64,000 nucleotides of DNA, taken from the NCBI GenBank assembly GCA_023381515.1, contig JAMCQI010000030.1:1-64000 (forward strand), written 5' to 3'. A program made the position numbers and the translations under genes. The stretch is from Chloroflexota bacterium. Lineage in GTDB: Bacteria; Chloroflexota; Anaerolineae; UBA4142. Position 1 is the stretch's first letter. Each line of letters begins with the position of its first letter. The notes beneath the pieces are model-generated. The model ran no database searches. It was not told the DNA's origin and saw only the letters and a list, made by a program, of their open reading frames with translations. Of this stretch, positions 17,976 to 26,541 are shown in pieces.

Positions 17976-18368
17976 TCAACCCTTGCCATCGAGCACGAGC
18001 CGAATCCGAGCGAGGCGCGCGTGCCAGCGCTCTTGCCAGTCACGCAGGTCCTGCAGAACATGTTGTCTTTCGCGGTCCCTCGTGATGCCGAACAGACCGC
18101 ATCCCGCAACCTCTACCTCGCGGACCAGGCCAAGGTCCTCCAAGGCACGGAGCCCCCTATCCACAGAGGCCTGCGGTTCGCTCAAGTGGTACGCAATGTC
18201 GTCGACAGTGTAGAGCGTATTCGCATTCGCGTCAAGAAAATGCAAGAGAGTCCATCCGTTTTCAATCGATTGAATTTGGATGAACAATGCTTGCGAATCA
18301 ATCCCCAGGTCGGCGAGAATAATCTCGCCGACCATTTGCTCGTGATCAAACTGTTCGATTTGCGTCAT
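17976..18368 (-). CDS. Winged-helix transcriptional regulator
   Basis: This 130-residue protein has a MarR/TrmB-like winged helix in its middle: NTLYTVDDIAYHLSEPQASV (helix-turn-helix) and DRGLRALEDLGLVREVEV (recognition helix and wing). A basic helical C-terminus, QHVLQDLRDWQERWHARLAR, could dimerise. There is no effector domain. It is transcribed towards the DrrAB-like exporter genes 444 bases downstream, the arrangement expected for a local regulator, though no operator was identified. Homology is by pattern only. Confidence 0.65.
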   Translation of the reverse strand: MTQIEQFDHEQMVGEIILADLGIDSQALFIQIQSIENGWTLLHFLDANANTLYTVDDIAYHLSEPQASVDRGLRALEDLGLVREVEVAGCGLFGITRDRERQHVLQDLRDWQERWHARLARIRLVLDGKG

Positions 18369-18461
18369 AGTTCAGCCCGTACGGCGACTAAGGCCGGCGC
18401 TACACGCCGGGTTCCTCGAGCATGATTATATCATGAGATTGAAACTTGCTGGCCTCCATTG

Positions 18462-19940
18462 TTAATGACGGTGGGACCGAGTCGGTGCCGTGGTTGGTGT
18501 CAGTGTTGGCGTCGGAGTCAGCGTTGGCGTGCGCGTAGGCGTCGGTGTTAGCGTTGGCGTGTTTGTTGGCGTCGGAGTCAGCGTTGGTGTGCGCGTAGGC
18601 GTCGGTGTTAGCGTTGGCGTGTTTGTGGGCGTTGGGGGCACCGGCGTTGCAGTGGGCGGGACTGCCGTCGGTGTGGCCGTCGGCGGGATCGCCGTCGGTG
18701 TGGCTGTCGGCGGGACTGCTGTAGGCGTGGCCGTCGGCGGGATTGCCGTCGGCGTGGCCGTCGGCGGGATTGCCGTCGGCGTGGCCGTGGGCGAGACTAC
18801 CGAGATAGTGACTTGGGCCGTCGTGCTGGTCGCCCCGCAGAGACCGGTGAGTGTATAGGTCGTCGTCGACGACGGGCTGACGGTGGTACTGCCGGGGGTC
18901 GCGACCCCTCCGATGCCATTGTCAATAGTGGCGATGTCCGCATTGCCGACCAATCCCCAGCTAAGTGTGGACGACTGTCCCGGCTCGATGGTGGTCGGAG
19001 ATGCGGCGAACGACTCTATGACCGGCGTACCGGAGCACGTGGAACTGACGTCGACCGTTACTTGTGCCGTCGTCGTCGCGGTGCCACACGTCGCGGTGAG
19101 AGTGTAGGTAGTTGTCGAGGACGGAGTCACCGTAATGCTGCCGGGCGTCGCGACACCGCCGATGCCATTATCAAGGACGGCCGATTGCGCATTCCCGACG
19201 AGGCCCCAACTCAATGTGATCGATTGTCCTTGACTGATGCTCGTGGAAGAGGCTGTGAACGAGGAAATCACCGGAGCGCCTGAGCATGTCGCCACCGTCG
19301 GGGCGGGGGCCAGAGCAGGCACGTTAATGAGCACGTCCACCTCTTCGCCAAAGTAGGTGCCGTCCGGAGTCCTCAGGCGCCACAAGCCCTCGTACCTGCC
19401 CGGGGTTGTCGGTGCCTGCATGGCGACGAGAAGATCGACGGTGGCGCCAGAGGCCGTCGCGGGAACCGCGACATCTTGGGGCGCTCCCATGAGGTCGCCA
19501 CCTACAAACACGAAGGTGTAGCCTGCTCCCCATGTGCAGGTGCCCGTATTCTGCAGGCGCCAGATCTTGTTAAAGTCCTGTCCCGGGGCCCAGGGCGTTC
19601 CATCGGGCACGGTAACATCGGCGACAAAGGTCGCGTTATTCTCACACGCACTCGGAGCGGTGGTCGCGGTGGGAGATGGTGCGACCGTCAACGAAGGCGC
19701 GGGCGCAGGTGTGATCCCTTCTGGTGTGGGGGACGACTCGGGAGTCGGCGTTTCCGTGCCGGTCACCGCCGGGAGAGTGGGGGTGGCTGCGACTGTGGAA
19801 GGTACCGCAATCGCGGTGGGTGAAGACTGGACAGTGGGCGCGGGCGGCGCGGGTGATGAAGCGCAGCCCAGCACACCCAACGTCAAAAGGAGCAATGCCA
19901 TGGGTAGCATGACCAATAAACGTATATTACGCGTATTCAT
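18462..19940 (-). CDS. Lipoprotein with NBR1-like domain, two Ig-like repeats and Pro/Thr tail
   Basis: This 492-residue surface lipoprotein has signal peptide and lipobox VLGC, a Pro/Thr linker, and at about 100-210 an NBR1 central-domain-like Ig fold with VPDGTPWAPGQDFNKIWRLQ, NTGTCTWG and TPGRYEGLWRLRTPDGTYFG. Two tandem Ig-like repeats of about 90 residues follow, each starting C-S-G-x-PVI-x-SF and holding SWGLVGNA and DNGIGGVATPGS. The last 110 residues are TPTAIPPTA and TPTPTR-type repeats. Such proteins are common in Chloroflexota and are thought to be surface binding or scaffold proteins; NBR1-like folds have no catalytic role. The start at 19940 gives the complete signal peptide. Confidence 0.75.
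   Translation of the reverse strand: MNTRNIRLLVMLPMALLLLTLGVLGCASSPAPPAPTVQSSPTAIAVPSTVAATPTLPAVTGTETPTPESSPTPEGITPAPAPSLTVAPSPTATTAPSACENNATFVADVTVPDGTPWAPGQDFNKIWRLQNTGTCTWGAGYTFVFVGGDLMGAPQDVAVPATASGATVDLLVAMQAPTTPGRYEGLWRLRTPDGTYFGEEVDVLINVPALAPAPTVATCSGAPVISSFTASSTSISQGQSITLSWGLVGNAQSAVLDNGIGGVATPGSITVTPSSTTTYTLTATCGTATTTAQVTVDVSSTCSGTPVIESFAASPTTIEPGQSSTLSWGLVGNADIATIDNGIGGVATPGSTTVSPSSTTTYTLTGLCGATSTTAQVTISVVSPTATPTAIPPTATPTAIPPTATPTAVPPTATPTAIPPTATPTAVPPTATPVPPTPTNTPTLTPTPTRTPTLTPTPTNTPTLTPTPTRTPTLTPTPTLTPTTAPTRSHRH
18490..18800. repeat. Tandem repeats encoding the Pro/Thr tail
   Basis: Two arrays adjoin. One has a period of about 60 bases around GTTGGCGTCGGAGTCAGCG (about 18500-18625), built from smaller submotifs. 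The other has a 27-base period coding for the nonapeptide TAIPPTATP (about 18650-18800). Copies differ by few bases, so the arrays are young and likely length-variable. Confidence 0.8.
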
Positions 19941-20033
19941 CGGACTTGCCTTTCAAAGTACTAAACGCTACATCGCAACAATCCGCACTATGGTTGCCAG
20001 ACACTTTGCATTATGCATCACGGTGAGCGCTTG

Positions 20034-20062
20034 GGCGACACCTACACTTTGTAGGTGTCGCC
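20034..20062. terminator. Perfect hairpin upstream of the NBR1-like lipoprotein gene
   Basis: GGCGACACCTACA and TGTAGGTGTCGCC form a 13-base perfect stem with a three-base loop. Lying between two leftward genes, it can back up the terminator at 20075-20110. Confidence 0.5.
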
Positions 20063-20074
20063 TCACTATTGTTA

Positions 20075-20110
20075 AACGCCTGGGAGATGGAATTAGTGTC
20101 TCCAGGCGTT
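20075..20110 (-). terminator. Terminator of the duplicated-domain secreted protein gene
   Basis: On the minus strand, AACGCCTGGAGA pairs with TCTCCCAGGCGTT and is followed by TTTAAC. It starts seven bases after the stop codon at 20117. Confidence 0.65.
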
Positions 20111-20116
20111 CAAGAT

Positions 20117-21052
20117 TTACTGAATGGTCAGGGTGACGTTGGCGGGAGCGGTGTTGCCGTTAATGACCCGGACATAGTAGGTGCCGGGCGCTCCAAAGGA
20201 ACCACTCCAAGTCAAATCTGGCGCTTGGCAACCTCCCTGCCCGGAGATCTCTCCGGTCGTGCAGTCCACAGTCGCCGCCGTGCCTTGTCCAGTGGGCGTG
20301 TTGTTCCACCAACTGCCATTCAGGCTGTCGGGTGACCAGACCTGGAAACTCACTCCACTGTTCGTCCCGTTCTTGAGGGTGATCGTTTGCACCGGCCGGG
20401 TGCCATCTTCATTCAAGTTGTAGCTGAAGCTGTACCACACCGCCGAACCCGCCGGAATGCTGTGCGAGGCATTGTCGATCACCGTCGCCTTCGCCGGATC
20501 ATCGGTGTTGACCGAAGGCAGGGCGGGAGCTGCGGCTGGGGCGCTCGGCGCCGAGGCGAGCTGCGTGCCCAGGCTCACCCCGCTCCCCTGGATCAGCAGT
20601 TGATAGTTCATTGCGTTGTTCATGCTATTCGTGACCAGCACATAGTAGGAGTTGCTCTCGCCAAATGCTCCGCTCCAGGTCAGATCGGGCGACTGGCAGC
20701 CTCCCTGGCCGGAGATCTCTCCGGTCGTGCAATCCACTGTCGCCGCCGTCCCTTGCCCAACAGGCTTGTTGTCCGCCATGTCATTCACGGTGTCCGGCGT
20801 CCAGACCTGAAAGCCCAGCCCGCTATTCGTCCCGTTGACGAGCGTGATGGTCGTCACCGGGCGGATGTTGTTGAGAGTGTCGACCGCATAGTCAAAGCGG
20901 AAGAGCTGGCTCGCATTCGGCCCGATGGTGTGCGATTGGTTATCCAGGTAGGCCACGCTCGTTGGTCCTTGAGCGGCGGCGGTCAGAGCGCCGACGCTGA
21001 GCAGGGCAGCGAGGGCGAGTAGCACGGCGCTGGAAAGTTTGAGTATCTTCAT
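20117..21052 (-). CDS. Secreted protein with two near-identical beta domains
   Basis: This 311-residue exported protein has signal peptide MKILKLSSAVLLALAALLSV ending at ALTAAAQ. The mature protein is two copies of a domain of about 125 residues joined by an Ala/Pro linker. Each copy holds TITL-x-NGTNSG, FQVW-x-PD, the 19-residue block TAATVDCTTGEISGQGGCQ, then PDLTWSG and YYV-x-V-x-N. Two cysteines per domain (in DCTTG and GGCQ) may form a disulfide. The fold resembles pre-peptidase C-terminal (PPC-like) beta sandwiches, but no enzymatic domain is attached. The function is unknown. The start at 21052 has AAGGAG nine bases upstream, and a terminator follows. Confidence 0.7.
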   Translation of the reverse strand: MKILKLSSAVLLALAALLSVGALTAAAQGPTSVAYLDNQSHTIGPNASQLFRFDYAVDTLNNIRPVTTITLVNGTNSGLGFQVWTPDTVNDMADNKPVGQGTAATVDCTTGEISGQGGCQSPDLTWSGAFGESNSYYVLVTNSMNNAMNYQLLIQGSGVSLGTQLASAPSAPAAAPALPSVNTDDPAKATVIDNASHSIPAGSAVWYSFSYNLNEDGTRPVQTITLKNGTNSGVSFQVWSPDSLNGSWWNNTPTGQGTAATVDCTTGEISGQGGCQAPDLTWSGSFGAPGTYYVRVINGNTAPANVTLTIQ

Positions 21053-21570
21053 GACATTGCTCCTTCGTAATTGAATTCATGAGGCTCCCGAGACTCTAGT
21101 CCACAAGCTTTCTCCACTCGATGGGAAGTGAGCTGTGCGGAACCTTTTGACCGTCCTCTCTCGGGAGAGGGCGGCGGTACAATTATGTTGTATAACAATT
21201 GATGTTTCACCTCGTTCTAGTGGGTCGGCTGAGCCTGTACCTGTTATGTTTGTTTGGTGCACTTGGCTCGTGAGAACGATACGCTCACACTGCGGGCCAG
21301 CCCCTTGTAACCACGAACCAAATGGCGGTGAGTTTCGAACTCTGAGAAAAGTCTCAGCCAACCCACCCAGACTCCCTCTGCTGTCCCCATGCAAGGATTG
21401 GATTCACCAACATCCAGCGCGGGGCCCCACTGGGGATGAAGATTAGGCAAAATAGTCCGTGCCAATTCCTACGTGAGAAGCAAGAACATAAAACCCGACT
21501 CTAATCGATGCAGATGCTGATACCTGGGATTCTGTCGATCTTGCTTGTTACCCGTGGTCTGTCTCCAAGC
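21053..21570. other. Long untranslated region upstream of the two-domain secreted gene
   Basis: About 500 bases without a credible gene. An AT-rich imperfect palindrome at 21178-21201 (CAATTATGTTG with TATAACAATTG) contains minus-strand CATAAT and stands out against the GC-rich surroundings. It is a possible promoter-operator for the secreted-protein gene. Confidence 0.4.
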
Positions 21571-21607
21571 AAAAGGCTCTCGCCATAGGTGAGCTATGGC
21601 GAGAGCC
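21571..21607 (-). terminator. Intrinsic terminator
   Basis: GGCTCTCGCCATAG and CTATGGCGAGAGCC form a perfect 14-base stem with a five-base loop, followed on the minus strand by TTTT. It is the second of two terminators downstream of the small secreted protein gene. Confidence 0.75.
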
Positions 21608-21820
21608 CTAATCACCCGGGTCGGACTAGAAGCTGCTTTGACTTTAATTCAACGCTCGACGGTGTTCATTTTTACCGACGACAGCATAACACAAGATGGC
21701 TTCGCTTGTCCTTACGTGAACTGGATGGCAAGTTTAAGACAATCTTAAGGGCGCCTGAAAGCAAAAGACGACTTGTCCGGCATAGCATTCCTTCTGACTC
21801 CGCGCCCGCTAGCGCCGAAC
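21608..21820 (-). ncRNA. Possible small RNA bounded by two terminators
   Basis: About 210 bases lie between two minus-strand intrinsic terminators, with no plausible reading frame inside. A perfect inverted repeat TTAAGA-CAA-TCTTAA sits at 21734-21748. A separately terminated interval of this kind could encode a small RNA, but no strong promoter was found. This is a weak proposal. Confidence 0.25.
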
Positions 21821-21823
21821 AAA

Positions 21824-21855
21824 CAAAAAACCATCTGCCCTCGCGACAGATGGTT
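21824..21855 (-). terminator. Intrinsic terminator of the 22-23 kb operon
   Basis: On the minus strand, AACCATCTG and CAGATGGTT form a nine-base stem followed by a run of T (AAAAAA on the plus strand at 21825-21830). It begins 25 bases past the stop of the 94-residue gene. Confidence 0.8.
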
Positions 21856-21879
21856 CTACCGGGAATGCGCCAGGAAAAC

Positions 21880-22164
21880 CTATTTCACGATTAACGGCAT
21901 GTACACGGGGCCCCCGAGAAGCGTGCCGTACCAATAGCCTAGTCCGACGCCAAAATTAGTACTGGTGGATTTGACGATCGCCGTTTGGCCGACGGTCAGA
22001 TCCACGGCATAGTGGGTCGAACTGGCCTTTCCTCCCCCTCCGCTCGTCCCGGGCACAAACCAGTCCAGCTTGTAATTAGTCGAGGACATGGCGAACGCAC
22101 TGCTAGTCAGTAGGAGGAAGCACAGGAGGGTGACGACGAATGTCACCATTCTCATTTTTCTCAT
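21880..22164 (-). CDS. Small secreted protein ending in PVYMPLIVK
   Basis: This 94-residue protein has a signal peptide (MRKMRMVTFVVTLLCFLLLT, cleavage after AFA) and a mature region of about 70 residues with two similar halves: SSTNYKLDWFVPGTSGGGGK, and SSTHYAVDLTVGQTA followed by STNFGVGLGYWYG. The end, PVYMPLIVK, resembles the short PLPLIV/L-K/R tails often seen on secreted Chloroflexota proteins. No known enzyme domain is present. The ATG at 22164 has AGGAG eight bases upstream. It lies 22 bases after the preceding gene and in front of a strong terminator, so it is the last gene of that operon. Confidence 0.65.
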   Translation of the reverse strand: MRKMRMVTFVVTLLCFLLLTSSAFAMSSTNYKLDWFVPGTSGGGGKASSTHYAVDLTVGQTAIVKSTSTNFGVGLGYWYGTLLGGPVYMPLIVK

Positions 22165-22186
22165 CTGTTCATCTCCTCTCTGCCGG

Positions 22187-22957
22187 CTAGTAGACGATCA
22201 CGATCATGGTGCCGTTGGACGCTGTTCCGTCATGATCCCAGCGGTAGCAGTTCAATCCGTTAGGAGCGACGTTGCTACAGGTTCCCATGCGAGCTCCATT
22301 CGTTGGCACGGCCACACTCCAGAAGCGATCGTTCACCTGAAACCCGAAATCGATAGTGCATGTTCCGGCGGTTGCCCCGTCGCTTACGGAAATAGTGCCT
22401 CCCACATTGTTAAAGTATCGAACGAGGGATGAGTTCGTCCCGGAGCAGTTCACGTACGCGGCGGCCTTAACCAGCCCATCACCGGTCCGGATCTGCTTGA
22501 TGTCGCCGCCAATGACGGCACCGGGTCGCAGACTCCATGCATACGGGACGCCGTTCAGAACTTGACGGGGTGTCATCTCCGGATCTGATTCCACTTTGAT
22601 GCCCAGGTATAGCTTGTCACCGTTGATATCATTGGAAGTGCAGAAATCCATGTCCATGAAGAACAACCCGTTTGTCACCGTCACCGTGTCCGTATCTGTG
22701 CAGCGTGCAGTCCCTCCCGTGGCGACATCGTAGATGCTCGCTTTAATGAGATAGTTCCCGTTGAGCGGGCTGCCCCCCGCATCCGTCAGGCGCCCCTGGA
22801 TGGGGATTCTGGCGTCCATCGGCCCGTCTGGAGCATTGGGGGCTTGGTCTTGAGGCGAAAGAACGGGGGGCTGGACCTGAGCTTGGCCCAATTGCACTCC
22901 GAGGGCAAGCATCAGAGCCAATGCCAAAATCGCGATCAGGATTCGTTCGACTTTCAT
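22187..22957 (-). CDS. Secreted protein of unknown function
   Basis: This 256-residue protein has a signal peptide MKVERILIAILALALMLALG and a mature N-part rich in Pro and Gln. The segment IPIQGRLTDAGGSPLNGNYL, then NGLFFMDMDF and TPRQVLNGVPYAW, matches the head region frequently found on large surface fibre proteins of environmental bacteria. The C-terminal 90 residues are beta-rich with several cysteines (VNCSG, TCTID, TCSN, NCYRW). Here the fibre itself is absent, so the protein may be a small stand-alone surface subunit. The start at 22957 has GGAGGTGGGAG directly before it. It is co-transcribed with the 94-residue secreted protein. Confidence 0.65.
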   Translation of the reverse strand: MKVERILIAILALALMLALGVQLGQAQVQPPVLSPQDQAPNAPDGPMDARIPIQGRLTDAGGSPLNGNYLIKASIYDVATGGTARCTDTDTVTVTNGLFFMDMDFCTSNDINGDKLYLGIKVESDPEMTPRQVLNGVPYAWSLRPGAVIGGDIKQIRTGDGLVKAAAYVNCSGTNSSLVRYFNNVGGTISVSDGATAGTCTIDFGFQVNDRFWSVAVPTNGARMGTCSNVAPNGLNCYRWDHDGTASNGTMIVIVY

Positions 22958-23094
22958 CTCCCACCTCCGTCGATTGCAGATCGTTACTTGTGCCGGTTCG
23001 CAGAGCTTCCGCGGCTTGACAGGCCTTGAGCTTCTTTCGTTTACTCTTATCTTCTCCTCGTCAGGCCTTCCTCCTTTCCGGGATTCCCATTCGC

Positions 23095-23448
23095 TCACTT
23101 CCAGGCGCACACGGCCTCGAGATCCAAATCGTCTTTGGAGATAAAATCCTCGGCGCCGGCTTGGCGCGCGGCGGTCTGATACATCTCCGTGTGGTCGCGA
23201 TACGCGCTGATCAGGATCACGCGCAAATCAGGTGCAATTCTCGTAAGGCGTGAGATGCCTTCCAGTCCGTTGATGCCTGGCAGCATCAGGTCGACAATCG
23301 CGAGATCCGGATGGGTAGCCCGCACGCACTCTTCGGCCTCGGGGATAGCCTGGGCCTCGCCGACGACCTCCAGCCCCGCGTACGAAAGCAAAGCACGCAG
23401 TTGCCGACGAAAACTGGACTGGTCGTCGACAATCAAGACGCGCACCAT
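23095..23448 (-). CDS. Single-domain response regulator
   Basis: This 117-residue CheY-like receiver has no output domain. Key residues are DD at positions 8-9 (VLIVDDQ), phosphoacceptor Asp53 in LAIVDLMLPG, Ser in ILISAY and Lys in FISKDDL. It ends at the last receiver helix. The start at 23448 is set by the first beta strand. It lies 227 bases downstream of the histidine kinase gene on the same strand, so it is a likely third member of this system, acting by phosphotransfer or protein contact rather than by binding DNA. Confidence 0.85.
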   Translation of the reverse strand: MVRVLIVDDQSSFRRQLRALLSYAGLEVVGEAQAIPEAEECVRATHPDLAIVDLMLPGINGLEGISRLTRIAPDLRVILISAYRDHTEMYQTAARQAGAEDFISKDDLDLEAVCAWK

Positions 23449-23675
23449 AATGCATTCCGTTACCTTGTGATCAAAGGTGGACACAGTAAGAGATGTTGGG
23501 TGTGTTGGACACGCAAACGGCACCCCGACCATCATCCGGCCCCTTGGGGACGGCGGTTTGGGTCGGTAACAGAATAACACGCACGGCTGAGGGTGTCTTG
23601 AGTTGGTGGTACTCTTTTCGGGGAAGCAGGCAGTACTGGGGTACCGGATTTGGAGGGAAGGCGGACGGGAAGCGC

Positions 23676-25670
23676 TTAGACGACGATGCGGACAGTCGTT
23701 CCCTGGCCCGGGGATGAGTAGACGCTCCACTGCGCGCCGATGAGGGCGGCGCGTTCCTGCATGCCGAGCAAGCCAAAGTGCCCTTTAGCAGCCAGCGCAT
23801 GGGGCGTCGCAGGAACGCTAAAGCCGCGCCCATCGTCGCGGATCGTGAGGACGAGGCAAGAGTCCTTCCACTGTAATTGAATACTTGCGGTCTGCGCTGC
23901 GGCGTGGCGGGCGACGTTCATCAGCGCTTCCTGAACGAGTCGGTAGAGATTGACCGCGATCTCGGGGGAAAGTGCGCGCAACGAAGCATCGGCCGCAAGG
24001 TCGAGCGTCACAGCCACCGCCGACTGCGATGACCAATCGCCGGCCAGAACGCGCAGTGCGGCTCCTAGCCCCATCGTATCCAACATCGGAGGACGCAGTT
24101 CCGAGCACACCTGACGGAGCGCCGCCAAGAGAGTTCGCACCTCGGTGCGCATCTCGCCGAGCGCCGGGGCGATTTGCCCGTCTCCATTCGCGAGCAGGAG
24201 ACCCAACTGCATATTCAATCCGACCAGGTCCTGGAGGGGGCCGTCGTGCAGGTCGCGCGCGAGCCGCGCCCGTTCCTCCTCCCGCGAGCGCATGAGTTGG
24301 CGCTGCGCCTGAGTGAGGGTCTCCCGGCTGGCGCGGATTTCATCGAGTTGCCCGCGCAGCATTTCAACGAGGAGCACGTTGCTCAAGCTCACTTCCGCCT
24401 GGCGCGCGAGCGTGTTCAGAATGCGTTGGTCGGAGGCCGTGAAACCCTCTCCATCACGGTGACCGCGGACGATCCAGACAGCGCGGGGCTCTCCTTGAAA
24501 GGCAAGGGGAAATCGCAGGTGAGGAGTGGTCGCGGGCAATGAACAGGCTTTCCCGTTGCCCATCAAGAGTTGGCCCGGTTCGAGCTGCATCAGCCGAGGC
24601 ACCTGGCGGGTCAAGACGTGGGTGTAACTGGCACGCTCGATGCTGCGGGCAAGCGCATCGCTGATCGTTTCCACGACGCCCGGATAGTCATACCAGCCGC
24701 CGTAGAAAAGCCGGTCGACCCACTTTTGGACGCGCCCGCGCGTCCAGTCAAAGCCCAAGCCGACAAAAAGTGTCATTCCCGCCACGACAAAAAGCTCTGC
24801 CAGCCAATCCCCGGGCAAGAGCGAATAGATCAAAAGCATTGGACCCGTATAGAGCAGGAGAATCCCAAAGGAGAGGATCGCATAAACGAGCGTGCGATTG
24901 AGCACGCGATCGATGTCGAACAGGTGCTGCCGTACAATTGCGAGGACATAGCTGAGCGGGGCGATAATGATGAACGGCCCCACCATCCAGTCGGGCATCC
25001 GGTCCGCCGAGCCGGCGATCGTAGGAACGAGGTAGAAGAGAAAAAGCGGGGTCGCGGACCCCAGGCTGCCCAAGACGACCAGGCGGAGCCGCCGCCGTCC
25101 GTCAGGTGTCGCGTGACGCAAATAGGCGTGGACCAGGATCGAAATCGCGCCGACCACCTCGACGGCGTTGTAGAAAAAGGTCAGACGCAGGCCGAGGTCG
25201 GTCGAGGACAACTGGCAGGCGAGAGCCGCCAGCATGAGGCCATACGCAGGGACCAGCACCCCGCGTCGCCGGTTCGGGCTGCCCAAGGAGACCGGGAATG
25301 TGAGATGGTAATGAACAAGCAACGGGCCAGAAACGTGAAAACCGACGCTGCTCACGACTCCCATCCAGTAGGGGCGCGCCGCAAGATCTGGAAAGGGCAG
25401 AAAGAACAGCAGACCGACTGCGACCGATTGGACCAACAAGAAAAACAGCCGCCCCTCAAATTGCTGAAAGCGCCGCCAAATTAGGAATGTCCCCAAGCCG
25501 GAAAATGTCAGTGCAACGACAAGGGCGCTAAGCAGGTGGGGTAGATACAAGAGCCTCGGAGTGCTGAGCTGAAAATAGAGGAGATATCCCGCGAGCAGCG
25601 GGACCATGAGGGCAACCAAGTAAAAAAGAAAGAGGACAAGCCGGTTCGATCCCCTGGCGTCGAATCCCAT
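23676..25670 (-). CDS. Membrane sensor histidine kinase, NarX/DegS type
   Basis: This 664-residue kinase has about eight membrane segments in residues 10-310, a degenerate GAF-like region at about 330-440 (FTASDQRILNTLARQAEVSL), and a HisKA_3 dimerisation helix with phosphoacceptor His475 in ARLARDLHDGPLQDLVG. The HATPase_c domain follows, with N-box LVQEALMNVARHA, G1 TIRDDGRGF, and GHFGLLGMQERA. The His-Asp-x-P pattern is typical of NarL-partnered kinases. Its ATG directly follows the stop codon of the NarL-type regulator (TAG then ATG), so translation is coupled. The ligand is unknown; the many membrane spans suggest sensing of a membrane state or hydrophobic cue. Confidence 0.92.
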   Translation of the reverse strand: MGFDARGSNRLVLFLFYLVALMVPLLAGYLLYFQLSTPRLLYLPHLLSALVVALTFSGLGTFLIWRRFQQFEGRLFFLLVQSVAVGLLFFLPFPDLAARPYWMGVVSSVGFHVSGPLLVHYHLTFPVSLGSPNRRRGVLVPAYGLMLAALACQLSSTDLGLRLTFFYNAVEVVGAISILVHAYLRHATPDGRRRLRLVVLGSLGSATPLFLFYLVPTIAGSADRMPDWMVGPFIIIAPLSYVLAIVRQHLFDIDRVLNRTLVYAILSFGILLLYTGPMLLIYSLLPGDWLAELFVVAGMTLFVGLGFDWTRGRVQKWVDRLFYGGWYDYPGVVETISDALARSIERASYTHVLTRQVPRLMQLEPGQLLMGNGKACSLPATTPHLRFPLAFQGEPRAVWIVRGHRDGEGFTASDQRILNTLARQAEVSLSNVLLVEMLRGQLDEIRASRETLTQAQRQLMRSREEERARLARDLHDGPLQDLVGLNMQLGLLLANGDGQIAPALGEMRTEVRTLLAALRQVCSELRPPMLDTMGLGAALRVLAGDWSSQSAVAVTLDLAADASLRALSPEIAVNLYRLVQEALMNVARHAAAQTASIQLQWKDSCLVLTIRDDGRGFSVPATPHALAAKGHFGLLGMQERAALIGAQWSVYSSPGQGTTVRIVV

Positions 25671-26333
25671 CTAGGTCTCACCTGCCGCAGCAACCTGGAC
25701 CAGCCCGTGGCGTATCGCGAACAGGGCGGCCTCGGTTCGAGACGTGACGCCCAGCTTGCTGTAGATCGTGCTGACGTGATTCTGGACGGTCCGCGTGGTG
25801 AGGACGAGGCTCTGGGCGATCGCCGCATTATCAAGGCCCTGCGCGAGGAGACACAGAACCTCCATCTCCCGAGGGGTGAGCGGGACGGCCGGAGGTTCGG
25901 CGGGTGTCCCGCCGTGTCGGGAAAGGCGGCGAACGACGTGGCCGGCGATGCCCGGGCTGAGCCAAATCTCGCCGCGCGCAACGGCGCGGACGGCGCTGGC
26001 GACCGTCTCGAGCGCGTCGTCTTTGAGTATGTAGCCGGTCGCGCCGCTGTCCAGCAGGCCAAACAGCGTTTCCTGATCATTGTGGACGGTGAGAATGAGA
26101 ATGGGGGTTGACGTACCTAGAGCTCGCAGCTCGCGGGTGACCTGCACCCCGCTCTTGTCAGGTAGGTTCACGTCGAGGATCAGCACATCGGGGTGATGCG
26201 CTTCGACCAAACGCAGTGCATCCGCGCCGCACGTGCCTTCGGCGAGGACCGCGATGTCACCTGCCGCGGTGAGGATCGTTCGCATGCCCGCGCGGACGAT
26301 GGGATGATCATCGACGATGACGACGGTCGCCAT
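25671..26333 (-). CDS. NarL/FixJ-family response regulator
   Basis: This 220-residue DNA-binding regulator has a receiver domain with acidic pair VVIVDDHPIVRAGM, phosphoacceptor Asp54 in VLILDVNLPD, and conserved Thr and Lys in ILTVH and ILKDD. A LuxR-type helix-turn-helix follows at about 150-205: LTPREMEVLCLLAQGLDNAA and TTRTVQNHVSTIYSKLGV. It is the first gene of the operon and cognate to the kinase whose start codon abuts its stop. A good promoter at 26480-26508 drives both. Targets may include the divergent peptide-importer operon, but that is only positional inference. Confidence 0.93.
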   Translation of the reverse strand: MATVVIVDDHPIVRAGMRTILTAAGDIAVLAEGTCGADALRLVEAHHPDVLILDVNLPDKSGVQVTRELRALGTSTPILILTVHNDQETLFGLLDSGATGYILKDDALETVASAVRAVARGEIWLSPGIAGHVVRRLSRHGGTPAEPPAVPLTPREMEVLCLLAQGLDNAAIAQSLVLTTRTVQNHVSTIYSKLGVTSRTEAALFAIRHGLVQVAAAGET

Positions 26334-26479
26334 AGAGACACCTGATGGAGCTCAAGCCGACGAGGCGAGAGACGCGGGCGGGATCTCCACGAGGCAGGAG
26401 ACTCCGCCTGTTATTCCGTCTGTTGTTTACTGCGATCCGTCTTTGCAGCAAGAGCCGGCGCGCGGCGGTCTGCAAATCT

Positions 26480-26508
26480 ATCCTAACACGCTCTAGTTCT
26501 AAAGTCAA
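26480..26508 (-). promoter_or_regulatory. Promoter of the two-component operon
   Basis: On the minus strand, TTGACT, 17 bases, then TAGGAT, about 145 bases before the regulator start. It diverges from the SBP promoter only 34 bases away, so one bound protein could affect both. Confidence 0.55.
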
Positions 26509-26541
26509 AGTTCGCAAGAGGCCAGTCCAAGCGTTGGTCGG

